From: Pseudarthrobacter sp. Fe7
GTDB taxonomy: Bacteria; Actinomycetota; Actinomycetes; Actinomycetales; Micrococcaceae
Assembly (NCBI GenBank): GCA_024372495.1
Contig: CP099977.1
Coordinates: 3,410,001-3,474,000, forward strand
DNA length: 64,000 nt
Reading direction: 5' to 3'
Part shown: in pieces, positions 30,566 to 41,200 of the stretch
How positions within the stretch are numbered: the stretch's first letter is position 1
How the letters are laid out: every line of letters begins with the position of its first letter
The notes under the pieces: model-generated
Database searches by the model: none
What the model was told of the DNA's origin: nothing
The model's input: the letters and a program-made list of their open reading frames with translations, nothing else
Program-made: the position numbers and the translations under genes

Positions 30566-31957
30566 CTAGTGCTTGGCGAGGGCGCCGGCCACCAGGAATG
30601 CCATTTCGAGCGACTGCATGTGGTTCAGGCGGGGATCGCAGACGGACTCATAGCGGTCAAGGAACGCATCCTGGTCGATCGGGTCAGCACCACCCAGGCA
30701 CTCGGCCACGTCGTCGCCGGTCATCTCGACGTGCAGGCCGCCCGGCACCGTACCCAAACCGTGGTGCACCTCGAAGAAGCCGCGCACTTCGTCGATGACG
30801 TCGTCGAAATTCCGCGTCTTGTACCCGTTGGGCGAGGTGACCGTGTTGCCGTGCATTGGGTCGGTGACCCACAGGACCTGCGCCCCGGAGGCGGTCACCT
30901 TCTCGACGACGGCGGGAAGCTTTTCGCGGATGTTGCCGGCGCCCATCCGGGTAATGAAGGTGAGGCGGCCGGGCTCGCGGTCCGGGTCCAGCTTGTCGAT
31001 CAGGCGCAGTGCGTCATCGCCCGTGGTGGACGGCCCCAGCTTCACGCCAATGGGGTTGCGTACCCGCGAGAGGAAATCGACGTGGGCGTGGTCCAGTTCC
31101 CTTGTGCGCTCCCCGATCCACAGGAAGTGGGCAGAGGTGTCGTAGGGGAACCCGGTGCGGGAATCGATGCGGGTCAGAGCCCGTTCGTAGTCAAGCAGCA
31201 GGGCCTCGTGGCTCGCAAAGAACTCCACCCGCTTGAGGGCTTCGAAGTCGGCGCCGCAGGAGTCCATGAACTTGATGGCACGGTCAATGTCACGGGCCAG
31301 CGATTCGTAGCGGGCATGGGCGGGGTTTTCGGTGAACCCCTTGTTCCACTGGTGCACGGCGCGCAGGTCCGCGAAACCGCCCTGTGTGAAGGCGCGGATG
31401 AGGTTCAGGGTGGAGGCCGACGTGTGGTAGGCGCGGAGCATGCGGGCGGCGTCATGGCCCCGGGATTCCGGTGTGAACTCGTACCCGTTCACGATGTCGC
31501 CGCGGTAGGCGGGCAGGGTCACGCCGTCACGGGTTTCGTCGTTCGAGGACCGGGGCTTGGCGAACTGGCCAGCCATCCGTCCCATCTTGATGACCGGCAT
31601 TGCCGCACCATAGGTGAGCACCACAGCCATCTGGAGGATGGTCTTGACCCGGGCGCTGATCTTGTCCGCAGTGGCAGCCTCGAAGGTCTCGGCGCAGTCG
31701 CCGCCCTGGAGGAGGAACGCCTTGCCCTGGGCGGCGGCAGCGAGCCGCTCGCGCAGCACGTCCACTTCGCCCGCAAACACCAGCGGCGGAAGGACCGACA
31801 GTTCCTTTACGGAAGCCTCAAATACATCCCGGTCCTGCCGCCTGGGCTGCTGGGAGATGGGAAGGTCCCGCCAGTGGTCCAGTCCGGGATAGTTGGCCGC
31901 TCCGCTCTGGGCGGTGCTGGACAGAGAAAAGGCTGGTTTTGCAGATAGCTCAGTCAC
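30566..31957 (-). CDS. aroG: Class II 3-deoxy-7-phosphoheptulonate (DAHP) synthase
   Basis: First step of the shikimate pathway: PEP plus erythrose 4-phosphate to DAHP. The 463-residue protein is the plant-like type II form. The metal-binding Cys is in LLQGGDCAETFE, and typical motifs include KMGRMAGQFAKPRSS, LPAYRGD, PSTTGDDALRLIDKLDP and VTDPMHGNT. It is the Rv2178c orthologue by context. In mycobacteria this enzyme is feedback-regulated by aromatic amino acids and activates chorismate mutase. Confidence 0.94.
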   Translation of the reverse strand: MTELSAKPAFSLSSTAQSGAANYPGLDHWRDLPISQQPRRQDRDVFEASVKELSVLPPLVFAGEVDVLRERLAAAAQGKAFLLQGGDCAETFEAATADKISARVKTILQMAVVLTYGAAMPVIKMGRMAGQFAKPRSSNDETRDGVTLPAYRGDIVNGYEFTPESRGHDAARMLRAYHTSASTLNLIRAFTQGGFADLRAVHQWNKGFTENPAHARYESLARDIDRAIKFMDSCGADFEALKRVEFFASHEALLLDYERALTRIDSRTGFPYDTSAHFLWIGERTRELDHAHVDFLSRVRNPIGVKLGPSTTGDDALRLIDKLDPDREPGRLTFITRMGAGNIREKLPAVVEKVTASGAQVLWVTDPMHGNTVTSPNGYKTRNFDDVIDEVRGFFEVHHGLGTVPGGLHVEMTGDDVAECLGGADPIDQDAFLDRYESVCDPRLNHMQSLEMAFLVAGALAKH

Positions 31958-32054
31958 CCTCTAAGACTAGCGGCAGGGCGGCAGCGGCGGGCACCGGACC
32001 GTCACGCTGCCCGCTCTCCCCGTCACAACTGAGGTGCATCCAGGGAAGGTTCCG

Positions 32055-32879
32055 TTATCCCGCGGTTGTTGTCCCGGCGTCGTCTGCCACGCCGGGGTGT
32101 CCTTCGGCCCGGCTGCCGGAACCGTGGTCCTGCACAAATCCGCCGTCGGCGGCCGCGGGGCCGGCAAGGGGCTCGGCTGCGGCCCGCGGTTCCTCCGGCT
32201 TGCCGGCAATCCGGAGCTTGACCACGGCGGCGTATTCGTCCACGTACTCCTGGCCCGACAGCCGCATCAGCTGGGACATGATCTGGTCGGTGACCGTGCG
32301 CTGGACCGTCCGGTCCTCGGCCTGCTCGCGGTACTGGCTGAAGTCCAGCGGTTCACCGAAGATCATGCCGATCCTGCGGATATTGGGCAACCGCTTGCCG
32401 ATGGGCTGGACCTTGTCCGTGCCGATCATGGCAACCGGGATCACCGGGACGCCAGCCTGCAGCGCCAGCCTGGCCACGCCCACCTTGCCGCGGAACAACC
32501 GCCCGTCCGGGCTTCGCGTGCCCTCCGGGTAGATACCCAGCAGGCCGCCAGCGTTCAGCACTTCCATCCCGGCGTTCAGGGACGCAGCGGAAGCGGCGCC
32601 GCCGGAGCGGTCCATGGGCAACTGGTTGGTGAGGCGGAAGAACGCGGCCGTCAGCCTGCCTTTGATGCCGGTGCCGGTGAAGTATTCCGATTTAGCGAGG
32701 AAGACCACGGGGCGCCGGACCATGAGCGGCATGAAGATGGAGTCGGAAAATGACAGGTGGTTGGAGGCGATGATGGCGGCCCCCTGCGCTGGAATGTTGT
32801 CCAGGCCCTTGACCCAGGGGCGGAAAAGCAGCTTGATCACCGGACCGAGGAAGATCCTTTTCATGACCCAATAGAACAC
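32055..32879 (-). CDS. 1-acyl-sn-glycerol-3-phosphate acyltransferase (PlsC family)
   Basis: Acylates lysophosphatidate in phospholipid synthesis at the membrane. The 274-residue protein has the HX4D motif in SNHLSFSDS (about residue 41) and EGTRSPDGRLF, plus the acceptor-site motif VPVIPVAMIGTDKV. It has a Pro/Ala/Gly-rich C-terminal tail of about 45 residues beyond the catalytic domain. It is a Rv2182c-like gene by position, divergent from the esterase pair. Confidence 0.89.
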   Translation of the reverse strand: MFYWVMKRIFLGPVIKLLFRPWVKGLDNIPAQGAAIIASNHLSFSDSIFMPLMVRRPVVFLAKSEYFTGTGIKGRLTAAFFRLTNQLPMDRSGGAASAASLNAGMEVLNAGGLLGIYPEGTRSPDGRLFRGKVGVARLALQAGVPVIPVAMIGTDKVQPIGKRLPNIRRIGMIFGEPLDFSQYREQAEDRTVQRTVTDQIMSQLMRLSGQEYVDEYAAVVKLRIAGKPEEPRAAAEPLAGPAAADGGFVQDHGSGSRAEGHPGVADDAGTTTAG

Positions 32880-32990
32880 GTGGTGAACCTCTCCGGAAGG
32901 CAGCCTCCAGCCCCTGCATCGGGCCTGGCCAGCGATTCAATGCAACCCTACTCTAGTGAGATTTGGCTGGAACAGTGACACGATGGAGTC

Positions 32991-33779
32991 ATGACTGAAA
33001 GCAGCACCCCGTCCCGTCCGGCCGCTTTCAGCTATCCAGGACACGGCCCCAACGCCCGCGTTGGGATCGTCATCTGCCACGGTTTCACGGGAAGTCCCCT
33101 GAGTGTCATGCCGTGGGCGCAGCATCTGGCGGACCTCGGGTACGCCGTCTCCGTTCCCCTGCTGCCCGGGCACGGAACAGACTGGCGCCAGCTTGCGCTG
33201 ACCGGCTGGAAAGACTGGTACCGCAGCTACGAAAAAGCCCTTCTCGAGCCTGGCCGGGCGGACTGACTCCTGTTTTGCCGCGGGCCTGTCGATGGGCGGC
33301 GCCATCGCCCTGCTCGCGGCATCCCGGCACCAGGTGGCCGGAGTCAGCGTGGTCAACCCCGGCCTGAGCTTCTATGACCGCCGGGTGCGGATCATCGGCC
33401 TCCTCAAGTATGTCCAGCGGACCACGGTGCCCATCCAGGAGGACCAGCCCACGGCCCCGGCAACCGCTGATGGCGACTACTCACAGACTCCGCTGGCCGC
33501 AGTGCATGAGCTGAAGAAGCTGTTCGGGGTAACCGTGCGCGCGCTGCCCGCCGTGGACGCCCCCGTCCAGATTTTCAAGTCGCACACGGATGCGGTGGTC
33601 CCGCCAACATCACTGGCACTGCTCCGGAAGGGGTGGGCGCAAACCTCGCAGAGGTGGTGGACCTTGCCAGCAGCGGACATGTGGCTACTCTGGACGTTGA
33701 CGCGCCCGTGATCTTCGCCAGGTCGGGAGAATTCGTCGCCGACCACGCCCGCCGCACCAGCACCTTGGAGACGCCATGA
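32991..33779 (+). CDS. Alpha/beta-hydrolase, carboxylesterase type (copy 1)
   Basis: Esterase/monoacylglycerol-lipase-like enzyme of 262 residues restored. It has the oxyanion motif CHGFTGSPLSV, nucleophile elbow AAGLSMGGA, acid in FKSHTDAVV and His in SSGHVATLD. Two indels break it: an extra base at GAGCCT 33246-33251 (restores KALLELAGRTDSCFAAG) and a G-run one short at 33630-33633 (restores LRKGVGANLAEVVD). The stop overlaps the ATG of the second copy (ATGA), so the two are translationally coupled. The natural substrate is unknown. Confidence 0.85.
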
Positions 33780-34582
33780 CCTCCGGTCCGGACCACAGCC
33801 CTTTCACCAGCGCCTTCAGCGGCGAAGGCCCCCGCACCGGTGTGGTCCTGTCCCACGGCTTCACGGGAAGCCCCCATGGTTTGCGCGCCTGGGCCGGGGC
33901 ATTGGCCGCGGCCGGATTCGCCGTGCGGATGCCCCTGCTGCCGGGCCACGGGACCACCTGGCAGGACCTGGCCCGCACCCGCTGGCAGCAGTGGCACGGC
34001 GCGCTGGATGAGGCTTTCCTGGAACTGGATGCCGAATGCGACCAGGTCTTCGCTGCCGGCCTGAGCATGGGCGGTGCGCTGGCGCTGCGGGTAGCCGCAA
34101 GCCGCCCGGTGGCTGGAGTCCTCCTGGTGAACCCCGGACTGGTGATTGACGATCCCCGGGCCCCGCTTGCCGGCATCCTGAAGCTGGTGCTTAAGAGCAC
34201 CCCGTCCATCGGCAATGACATCCTCAAGGCGGGGGTGAATGAGGGCGCCTATGCGCGCACGCCTGTGGCTGCGGCCCACGAACTGAACAAGATGTTCAGG
34301 GACACCGTCCGCCTCCTTCCCCGCGTCACGGCGCCTGTGCAGGTCTATCGCTCCGCCGTGGACCACGTGGTGTCTGATGCCAGCATGGGCGTCCTCCGGC
34401 GGGGGCTGACACATGCTTCGCTCGAAGTGGTACGGCTTGAAAACAGCTACCACGTGGCCACCCTGGATAACGACGCCGAACGCATCTTCGAGGGGTCGGT
34501 GGACTTCATCCGGCGTGTCCTGCAGGCCGCACCCGCCGGCCAGGCCCTGCCTGGACAGGAGGTCCGCAGTGAACAGGCCTGA
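33776..34582 (+). CDS. Alpha/beta-hydrolase, carboxylesterase type (copy 2)
   Basis: Intact 268-residue paralogue of the preceding gene. The oxyanion motif is SHGFTGSPHGL, the nucleophile elbow AAGLSMGGAL, the acid in YRSAVDHVV and the His in ENSYHVATLD. The shared GHGTTWQDL/GHGTDWRQL and VNPGL segments show that the pair arose by tandem duplication. Genomic context next to PlsC hints at acylglycerol or lipid turnover. It overlaps the next gene by 14 bp. Confidence 0.87.
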   Translation: MTSGPDHSPFTSAFSGEGPRTGVVLSHGFTGSPHGLRAWAGALAAAGFAVRMPLLPGHGTTWQDLARTRWQQWHGALDEAFLELDAECDQVFAAGLSMGGALALRVAASRPVAGVLLVNPGLVIDDPRAPLAGILKLVLKSTPSIGNDILKAGVNEGAYARTPVAAAHELNKMFRDTVRLLPRVTAPVQVYRSAVDHVVSDASMGVLRRGLTHASLEVVRLENSYHVATLDNDAERIFEGSVDFIRRVLQAAPAGQALPGQEVRSEQA

Positions 34583-35132
34583 TTCCGGCCAGCCGGACAA
34601 GGGAGCCAACCAGGACGACGCCGTATGGCTGGATCTCGTGGCACGGCTCGAATCGGACACGGTGGCGATCCGCCCCGATTCCCCCGCATCCGGGGGACAG
34701 CTACCCGCCGGCACCGCTGCACCGGCAGCGGAACCACAGGGGCCGGCCTCCTTCCGCGACTTCGATCCGCTGGGACTGGCGGGGACGCCGCCGGCCGAAC
34801 CGTCCGCGGCGGAACGCCAGTCGGAAGCTGACGGCGGCCCGGGATCTGGCGGGACTGCTGAAGGGCCCCGGGACTACGGCGTGGACGACGGCGACGAGGA
34901 GTTCGTGCCGGAGGAACCGCCCAGCCTGGCCGGCACCGACCCCCTGACCATGCTCGCCTGGCTCGGCGCCGTGGGTGGGCCCGTGGCGCTGCTGCTCTCC
35001 GCCATGTTCTGGCGGTCAGCGCCCCTGCTGGCAATCGTCGGCATCGTTGCGGTGTTTGTGATGGCGACGGTGTACCTGATCATGAAGCTGCCGCAGGAAA
35101 AGGACGGCGACGACGACGGCGCACGGGTCTGA
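34569..35132 (+). CDS. Uncharacterised membrane protein with acidic N-terminus
   Basis: Protein of 187 residues starting at GTG 34569 inside the end of the esterase gene. The first ~120 residues are acidic, Pro/Ala/Gly-rich and probably disordered. Two hydrophobic helices follow (TMLAWLGAVGGPVALLLSAM and LLAIVGIVAVFVMATVYLIM), then a short Asp-rich tail. I do not recognise a functional domain. Overlap with the esterases suggests one operon. Confidence 0.77.
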   Translation: MNRPDSGQPDKGANQDDAVWLDLVARLESDTVAIRPDSPASGGQLPAGTAAPAAEPQGPASFRDFDPLGLAGTPPAEPSAAERQSEADGGPGSGGTAEGPRDYGVDDGDEEFVPEEPPSLAGTDPLTMLAWLGAVGGPVALLLSAMFWRSAPLLAIVGIVAVFVMATVYLIMKLPQEKDGDDDGARV

Positions 35133-35160
35133 CTGTCCGGCGGCCGACCCGCCGTCGTCG

Positions 35161-36250
35161 TCAGTTGCGGACGCGGCTGCTGACGCGCGAAAGGTCGGCG
35201 GCGCCGATGAGGCCCGCATTGGGGCCCAGTGCGGCCAACTCGATCCCTGCGGCCGGGCGGAATCCGCGGCCGGTCAAGTTCCGTGCAAATGCTTTGCGCG
35301 CCGGCTCCACGAGCAGGTCACCTGCGGAGCACAATCCACCGCCGATGACGAACAGGCCCGGGTCCAAAGCCGCTGCCAGGTTTGCCAGGCCGAGCCCCAG
35401 CCATTCGCCGACCTCCTCGATCAGCTCCCGCGATGCGGGGTCTCCTGCCAGGGCCAGTTCGGTCACGATGGCTCCGGTGATGGCTTCGGGGTGTCCGTCC
35501 ACGGCAGCGAGCAGGTCCTGGGCCATCGGTGAGTTGGACCGTGCCAGGAGCCTGGCCTCCCGACCCAGGGCGTTGCCGGAGGCGTACTGTTCCCAGCATC
35601 CGCGGTTGCCGCACTCGCAGCGGTGGCCTCCCGGCATGATGATCTGGTGGCCGAACTCCCCTGCCACGCCGAACCGGCCGCGTTCCACTCTGCCGTCCAT
35701 CACCATGGCCCCGCCAATGCCGGTGCCCAGCGTGATGCAAACCAGCCGGTCCTCCCCCTGTCCGGCGCCGAAGCGCCATTCCGCCCACGCCGCAGCATCG
35801 GCGTCGTTGGTCAGGAGCACCGGACGGCGGAGGAGCCGCTGGAGGTTTTCCCGCAGCGGTTCGTTGCGCCAGGCCAGGTGGGGGCTGAAAAGGACGGTTC
35901 CCCCGGCAAGGTCCATCCATCCTGCGGCGCCGATGCCAACGGACCAGATGCGGTGCCCCCGGCCCAGGCTCCTCCACCAGCTCCACGATGACCTGCTCCA
36001 CGGCCCGCGGGTCCGTGCCGGGGGTGGAGCGGCGTGCCTCGCTGAGGATCCGGCCTTCAGCGTCCACCACACCAGCGGCTACCTTGGTGCCCCCAATGTC
36101 GATTCCAATGGCCAGCCCCTTGCGCCCCAGGCGGAGATGTCCGCCGACACCCCCGTGCAACTGCCCGGCGCGGTGGTTGGCGGGGCGGCGGCGCCAGGGA
36201 GCGGGTCTTCCAAGGGGGCCGGCCTGATCGCCGGGCAACGGTCCGTACAT
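35161..36250 (-). CDS. ROK-family glucokinase
   Basis: Phosphorylates glucose (or a related sugar) with ATP or polyphosphate. Restored length is 362 residues. It has IGIDIGGTKVAAGVVD, ITLGTGIGGAM and the ROK zinc site GHRCECGNRGCWEQYAS. About 45 residues precede the ATP-binding domain and lack family motifs. AGGCTCC at 35966-35971 has one extra base; removing it gives VIVELVEELGRGHRIW. A neighbouring CAGCTCCACG a few bases away is unaffected. ATG at 36250 follows a GGTGG; a later start within the leader is possible. Confidence 0.88.
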
Positions 36251-36421
36251 AGTCCACCATTCTAGGCGGGCAGCAGGATTGTCTTGACATATAGCGGGCC
36301 ATGCAATGCCCATTGACGGCTAAGTTACTCGCCAGTAGCTTTGTGTACTGCACTGTTCTGTCCGGGGTACTAGTCTTTAGGCAAACCCCTGCGCGGGACT
36401 TGAGATATCAAAGGAGCTATA

Positions 36422-38230
36422 GTGCGCGACTTCAGTGTTCCGCCCCTGGTTGTTGTCCCACCCGAAACCAACATCACCGACCTGGTGCTGCGGCAGGCGG
36501 GCAAGGCCAGCAACCCGGCACTGTTTTCGCGACTGGATTCCGCAGGCTCCTGGCGTGATGTGCCCGCCACCGAGTTCCTGGCCGACGTCAAGGCCCTCGC
36601 CAAAGGCCTCATAGCCAGCGGGGTGGGCGCAGGTGACCGCGTCGGCATCATGTCCCGCACCCGTTACGAATGGGCACTCGTGGACTTCTCCATCTGGTTC
36701 GCAGGAGCAGTTTCAGTCCCCATCTACGAAACCTCGTCCCCTTCCCAGGTGGCTTGGAACCTTGGCGACTCCGGTGCGGTGGCTGCCTTCGCCGAGTCCG
36801 CCCACCACGAGAACGTCATCCGACAGGCCGTCACCGCCGAAGGCCTCACGGATGTCCAGCACGTGTGGCAGCTTGAGGGCCAGGGCCTGGACAGCCTACG
36901 CGAGGCGGGCCACGGCATCAGCGACCAGGAACTCGAGTCCCGCCGCAGCGCAGCGGGACTGCAGGACGTGGCCACCATCATCTACACCTCCGGGACCACC
37001 GGACGCCCCAAGGGCTGCGAACTCACACACGGCAACTTCGTGGAACTCTCCGACAACGCCCTGGCCATCATCGGCGAGATTGTCCATGAAAATGCCAAGA
37101 CCATCATGTTCCTCCCGCTGGCCCACGTGTTCGCCCGCTTCATCTCGGTGCTGGCCATGGCGGCCGGAACCACTGTGGCGCACACTCCCGACATCAAGAA
37201 CCTGCTGGCAGATCTGCAGAGCTACGAGCCGACGTTCATCCTCGCCGTGCCCAGGGTGTTCGAAAAGGTCTACAACTCGGCCCTGACAAAGGCCGAAGAC
37301 GGCGGCAGGGGCGCCATCTTCCACCGGGCCGCCGAAACCGCCATCGCGTTTTCCAAAGCCCGCCAGGACGGCCGGGTGGGGCTTGGCCTGAAGCTCAAGC
37401 ATGCTTTGTTCGACAAACTGGTTTATGGCAAGCTGCGGGCGGCGATGGGTGGACATGTTGCCCATGCCGTGTCCGGCGGCGGCCCCCTTGGCGAGCGGCT
37501 GGGCCACTTCTTCCAGGGCATCGGACTTCAAGTACTGGAAGGCTACGGCCTGACCGAAACCACCGCCCCCATCACGGTGAACACCCCCTCCCGGATCAAG
37601 ATTGGCTCGGTGGGCAAGCCCCTGCCGGGCAACGCGGTGAAAATTGCCGACGACGGCGAGATCCTTGCCAAGGGAGTCTGCGTCATGCGGGGCTACTTCA
37701 GGCGGGAAGACCTCACGGCTGACGCTTTCACCGATGGCTGGTTCCACACCGGGGACATCGGACGGCTGGATGAGGAAGGATTCGTCTGGATCACCGGCCG
37801 CAAGAAGGAAATCATCGTCACCGCGGGAGGAAAGAACGTGATCCCGGCCCTGCTTGAAGACCAGATCCGCGCGGACGCCCTGGTGTCGCAGGTACTGGTG
37901 GTGGGCGACAACAGGCCGTTCATCGGTGCACTCGTGACGCTCGACCAGGAAGCCCTGCCGGGCTGGCTCCAGCGCCACGGCCTTCCAGCCGACACCACCC
38001 TGGAGCAGGCAGCGTCCAATCCGGTGGTCAAGGCCGCAGTGCAGGACCTGGTCACGGCCGCCAATACCTCCGTCTCCCAGGCAGAAGCCATCAAGTCCTT
38101 CCGCATCGTCCCCGCCGACTTCACGGAAGCCTCCGGGCACCTGACCCCGTCCATGAAGGTAAAAAGGGCACAGGTCATGAAGGACTTCGAGACCGTCATC
38201 GAAGAGATGTACACGGCGCCCCGCTCCTGA
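36422..38230 (+). CDS. Long-chain fatty acid--CoA ligase (FadD15-like)
   Basis: Activates fatty acids to acyl-CoA via acyl-AMP. The 602-residue ANL-superfamily protein has the P-loop TIIYTSGTTGRPKGCELTH, GYGLTETTAPITVN, GWFHTGDIGRL and the C-terminal lysine region GRKKEIIVTAGGKNV. It starts at GTG 36422 behind AAAGGAG. TTGACA (36283-36288) and TTGACG upstream are possible -35 elements, but no convincing -10 pairs with them. By context it matches Rv2187 (fadD15), which lies near aroG and plsC in M. tuberculosis. Confidence 0.92.
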   Translation: MRDFSVPPLVVVPPETNITDLVLRQAGKASNPALFSRLDSAGSWRDVPATEFLADVKALAKGLIASGVGAGDRVGIMSRTRYEWALVDFSIWFAGAVSVPIYETSSPSQVAWNLGDSGAVAAFAESAHHENVIRQAVTAEGLTDVQHVWQLEGQGLDSLREAGHGISDQELESRRSAAGLQDVATIIYTSGTTGRPKGCELTHGNFVELSDNALAIIGEIVHENAKTIMFLPLAHVFARFISVLAMAAGTTVAHTPDIKNLLADLQSYEPTFILAVPRVFEKVYNSALTKAEDGGRGAIFHRAAETAIAFSKARQDGRVGLGLKLKHALFDKLVYGKLRAAMGGHVAHAVSGGGPLGERLGHFFQGIGLQVLEGYGLTETTAPITVNTPSRIKIGSVGKPLPGNAVKIADDGEILAKGVCVMRGYFRREDLTADAFTDGWFHTGDIGRLDEEGFVWITGRKKEIIVTAGGKNVIPALLEDQIRADALVSQVLVVGDNRPFIGALVTLDQEALPGWLQRHGLPADTTLEQAASNPVVKAAVQDLVTAANTSVSQAEAIKSFRIVPADFTEASGHLTPSMKVKRAQVMKDFETVIEEMYTAPRS

Positions 38231-38243
38231 AGCCGACACGACG

Positions 38244-38277
38244 AAAGGGCCGCTCCCCATCTGGGGAGCGGCCCTTT
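38244..38277. terminator. Bidirectional terminator between fadD and pyc
   Basis: AAAGGGCCGCTCCCC and GGGGAGCGGCCCTTT form a perfect 15-bp stem with an ATCT loop between convergent genes. T-runs flank both sides. Confidence 0.88.
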
Positions 38278-38294
38278 GTCCCGCCGAAGCCTGC

Positions 38295-41200
38295 TTACTG
38301 CTCGATGACCAGGAGCAGGTCTCCCCCTGGACCTGCTCGACCGCCGAGATGGCGAGGCGGGACACCTTGCCTGCTACCGGCGTCGTGATTGATGCCTCCA
38401 TCTTCATGGCCTCGATGGTTGCCACCGTGTCTCCGGCATTGACCGTCTCGCCCGGCTTGACCGTGACGGTGACGGCCCCGGCGAACGGAGCGGCCACCTG
38501 GCCGGGCTGGGCGGGATCGGCCTTCTCGGCGGCCTTGACGTTGCTCACCACCGAGCGGTCACGCACAACCACCGGCCGGGACTGGCCGTTGAGGGTGCAC
38601 ATGACGGTACGCATGCCCTTCTCGTCCGGCTCCGAGACGGCCTCCAGGGAGGCAATCAACCGCACGCCGCGCTCCAACTGGATTTCGTGCTCCTTGCCGC
38701 GCTGCAGCCCGTAGAGATAGTCGCGGGTGTCCAGGACCGAAATGTTGCCGTACGTCTCCACGCTCTTCAGGTAATCCTTGGTGGGACCGTCGAAGAGCAG
38801 CCGGTTCAGCGTGTGCTGGCGGGACTTGGAGTCGGCCTTGAGCGCTGCACTGTCCTCGGCGCTCAGCTGGACGTCGCGGACCTTCACGGTCCTGCCCTGC
38901 AGGGCCTTAGTGCGGAACGGCTCGGGCCAGCCTCCGGGAGGATCACCGAGCCTCGCCGGAGAGGAAGCCGATGACGGAGTCGGGGATGTCGTAGTTCTGC
39001 GGGTTGGCTTCGAAGTCGGCGGGATCCGCGTTGAGGCCCACCAGGTGCAGTGCGAGGTCGCCCACCACCTTGGAGGACGGCGTCACCTTCACCAGGTGGC
39101 CGAGGATGCGGTCCGCTGCGGTGTACATGTCCTCAATTGCCTCGAACCGCTCCCCCAGGCCCAGCGCCATGGCCTGCTGGCGCAGGTTGGAGAGCTGGCC
39201 GCCGGGAATCTCGTGCTTGTACACCCGGCCGGTGGGCCCGGGCAGGCCGGACTCAAACGGCGCGTACACACGGCGTACCGCTTCCCAGTACGGTTCAAGC
39301 GAACTGACCGCCTCCAGGCTGAGGCCGGTGTCCCGGGGCGTGTGGGCCAGGGCTGCGACAAGGGCCGACGCCGAGGGTTGGCTGGTGGTGCCGGCCAGCG
39401 ACGCGGAGGCAACGTCCACGGCGTCCACGCCGGCGTCGACAGCCGCCAGCAGGGTGGCCAGCTGGCCTCCCGCGGTGTCGTGGGTGTGCAGGTGGACCGG
39501 CAGGTCGAAGCGGTCCCGCAGGGCCCCGACGAGCTTGGCCGCAGCTGCGGGCCTCAGCAGCCCGGCCATGTCCTTGATGGCAAGGATGTGGGCTCCGGCG
39601 TCGACGATCTTCTGCGCCAGCCCGAGGTAGTAGTCCAGGGTGTAGAGCTTCTCTTCCGGGTCCAGCATGTCCCCGGTGTAGCAGAGGGCCACTTCAGCCA
39701 CTGCGGTTCCGGTGGCCCGGACTGCGCGGATGGCCGGTGCCATCTGGCTGACGTCGTTGAGGGCGTCGAAGATGCGGAAAATGTCGATGCCGGTGGCGGC
39801 AGCCTCGTTGACGAAGGCCTCGGTGACCTCTTCCGGATAGGGCGTGTAGCCAACCGTGTTGCGGCCGCGCAGCAGCATCTGGATGCAGACGTTCGGCATG
39901 GCCTTGCGCAGGGCGGCCAACCGGTCCCAGGGGTCTTCGCCCAGGAAGCGGAGGGCAACGTCGTAGGTGGCCCCGCCCCAGGCTTCAACAGACAGCAGCT
40001 GCGGCATGAGGGCGGTGACGGCCGGGCCGGCGGCAACCAGGTCGCGGGTGCGAACGCGGGTGGCCAGCAGGGACTGGTGCGCGTCGCGGAACGTGGTGTC
40101 CGTGACCGCGACGGCGGTCTGCCCGCGCAGGGCCTTCGCGAAGCCTTCCGGGCCCAGCTCAAGGAGCTTCTGCCGTGAACCGGGTACTGCCTGCGTGTCC
40201 TTGACGTCGGGCAGCTTGTGGGCGGGGTCCAGATGCACGGTGAGCTCGCCGTTGGGCTTGTTGACGGTGACGTCTGCCAGCCAGGTGAGGAGCTTGGTGC
40301 CGCGGTCGGCCGAGACCCGGGCCTTGAGCAGGCTCCGGGCGCTGGTCAATGAAGTTGGTGGCCACATCGCCGGCGATGAAGTCGGGATCGTCCAGCACGG
40401 CCTGGAGGAAGGGGATGTTCGTGGAGACGCCACGGATGCGGAACTCCGCCAGTGCGCGGCGGGCACGGGCAACCGCAGTCGGGTAGTCCCTGCCGCGGCA
40501 GGTGAGCTTGACCAGCATGGAGTCGAAGTGGGGGCTGATCTCGGCGCCGGAGTACACCGTGCCGCCGTCCAGGCGGACACCGGCGCCGCCGGCCGAGCGG
40601 TACCCGGTGATCTTTCCGACGTCCGGGCGGAAGCCGTTGGCGGGGTCCTCGGTGGTGATGCGGCTCTGGAGTGCGGCGCCGCGAAGCTTGACAGTATCCT
40701 GCGAGAGGCCCAGGTCGGCGAGCGTCTCCCCGGAGGCAATCCGCATCTGGGCCTGGACCAGGTCCACGTCGGTGACTTCCTCGGTGACCGTGTGCTCCAC
40801 CTGGATGCGCGGGTTCATTTCGATGAAGACGTGCTGGCCCGCCCGCTCACCCTCGGTGTCCACCAGGAACTCGACCGTACCGGCGTTGACGTAGTTCAGT
40901 GCCTTGGCGAACTTCACGGCGTCGCGGTACAGGGACTGGCGGATGCCCTCGTCCAGGTTGGGGGCGGGAGCGATCTCGATGACCTTCTGGTGCCGCCGCT
41001 GGATGGAGCAGTCCCGCTCGAAAAGGTGCATGACGTTACCCTCGGCGTCCGCGAGGATCTGCACCTCGATGTGCCGGGGGCGGAGGACTGCCTGCTCCAG
41101 GAACATGGTGGGGTCACCGAACGCAGCATCTGCTTCGCGCATGGCGGATTTCAGGGCTTCGGGCAGGGCCTCGCGGGTATCCACCCGGCGCATGCCGCGG

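Noticed and set aside
36896..38887. Minus-strand 663-residue frame covering the fadD gene
   Set aside because: Its first third is the pyc biotin domain; past the frame break it is antisense to fadD without motifs.
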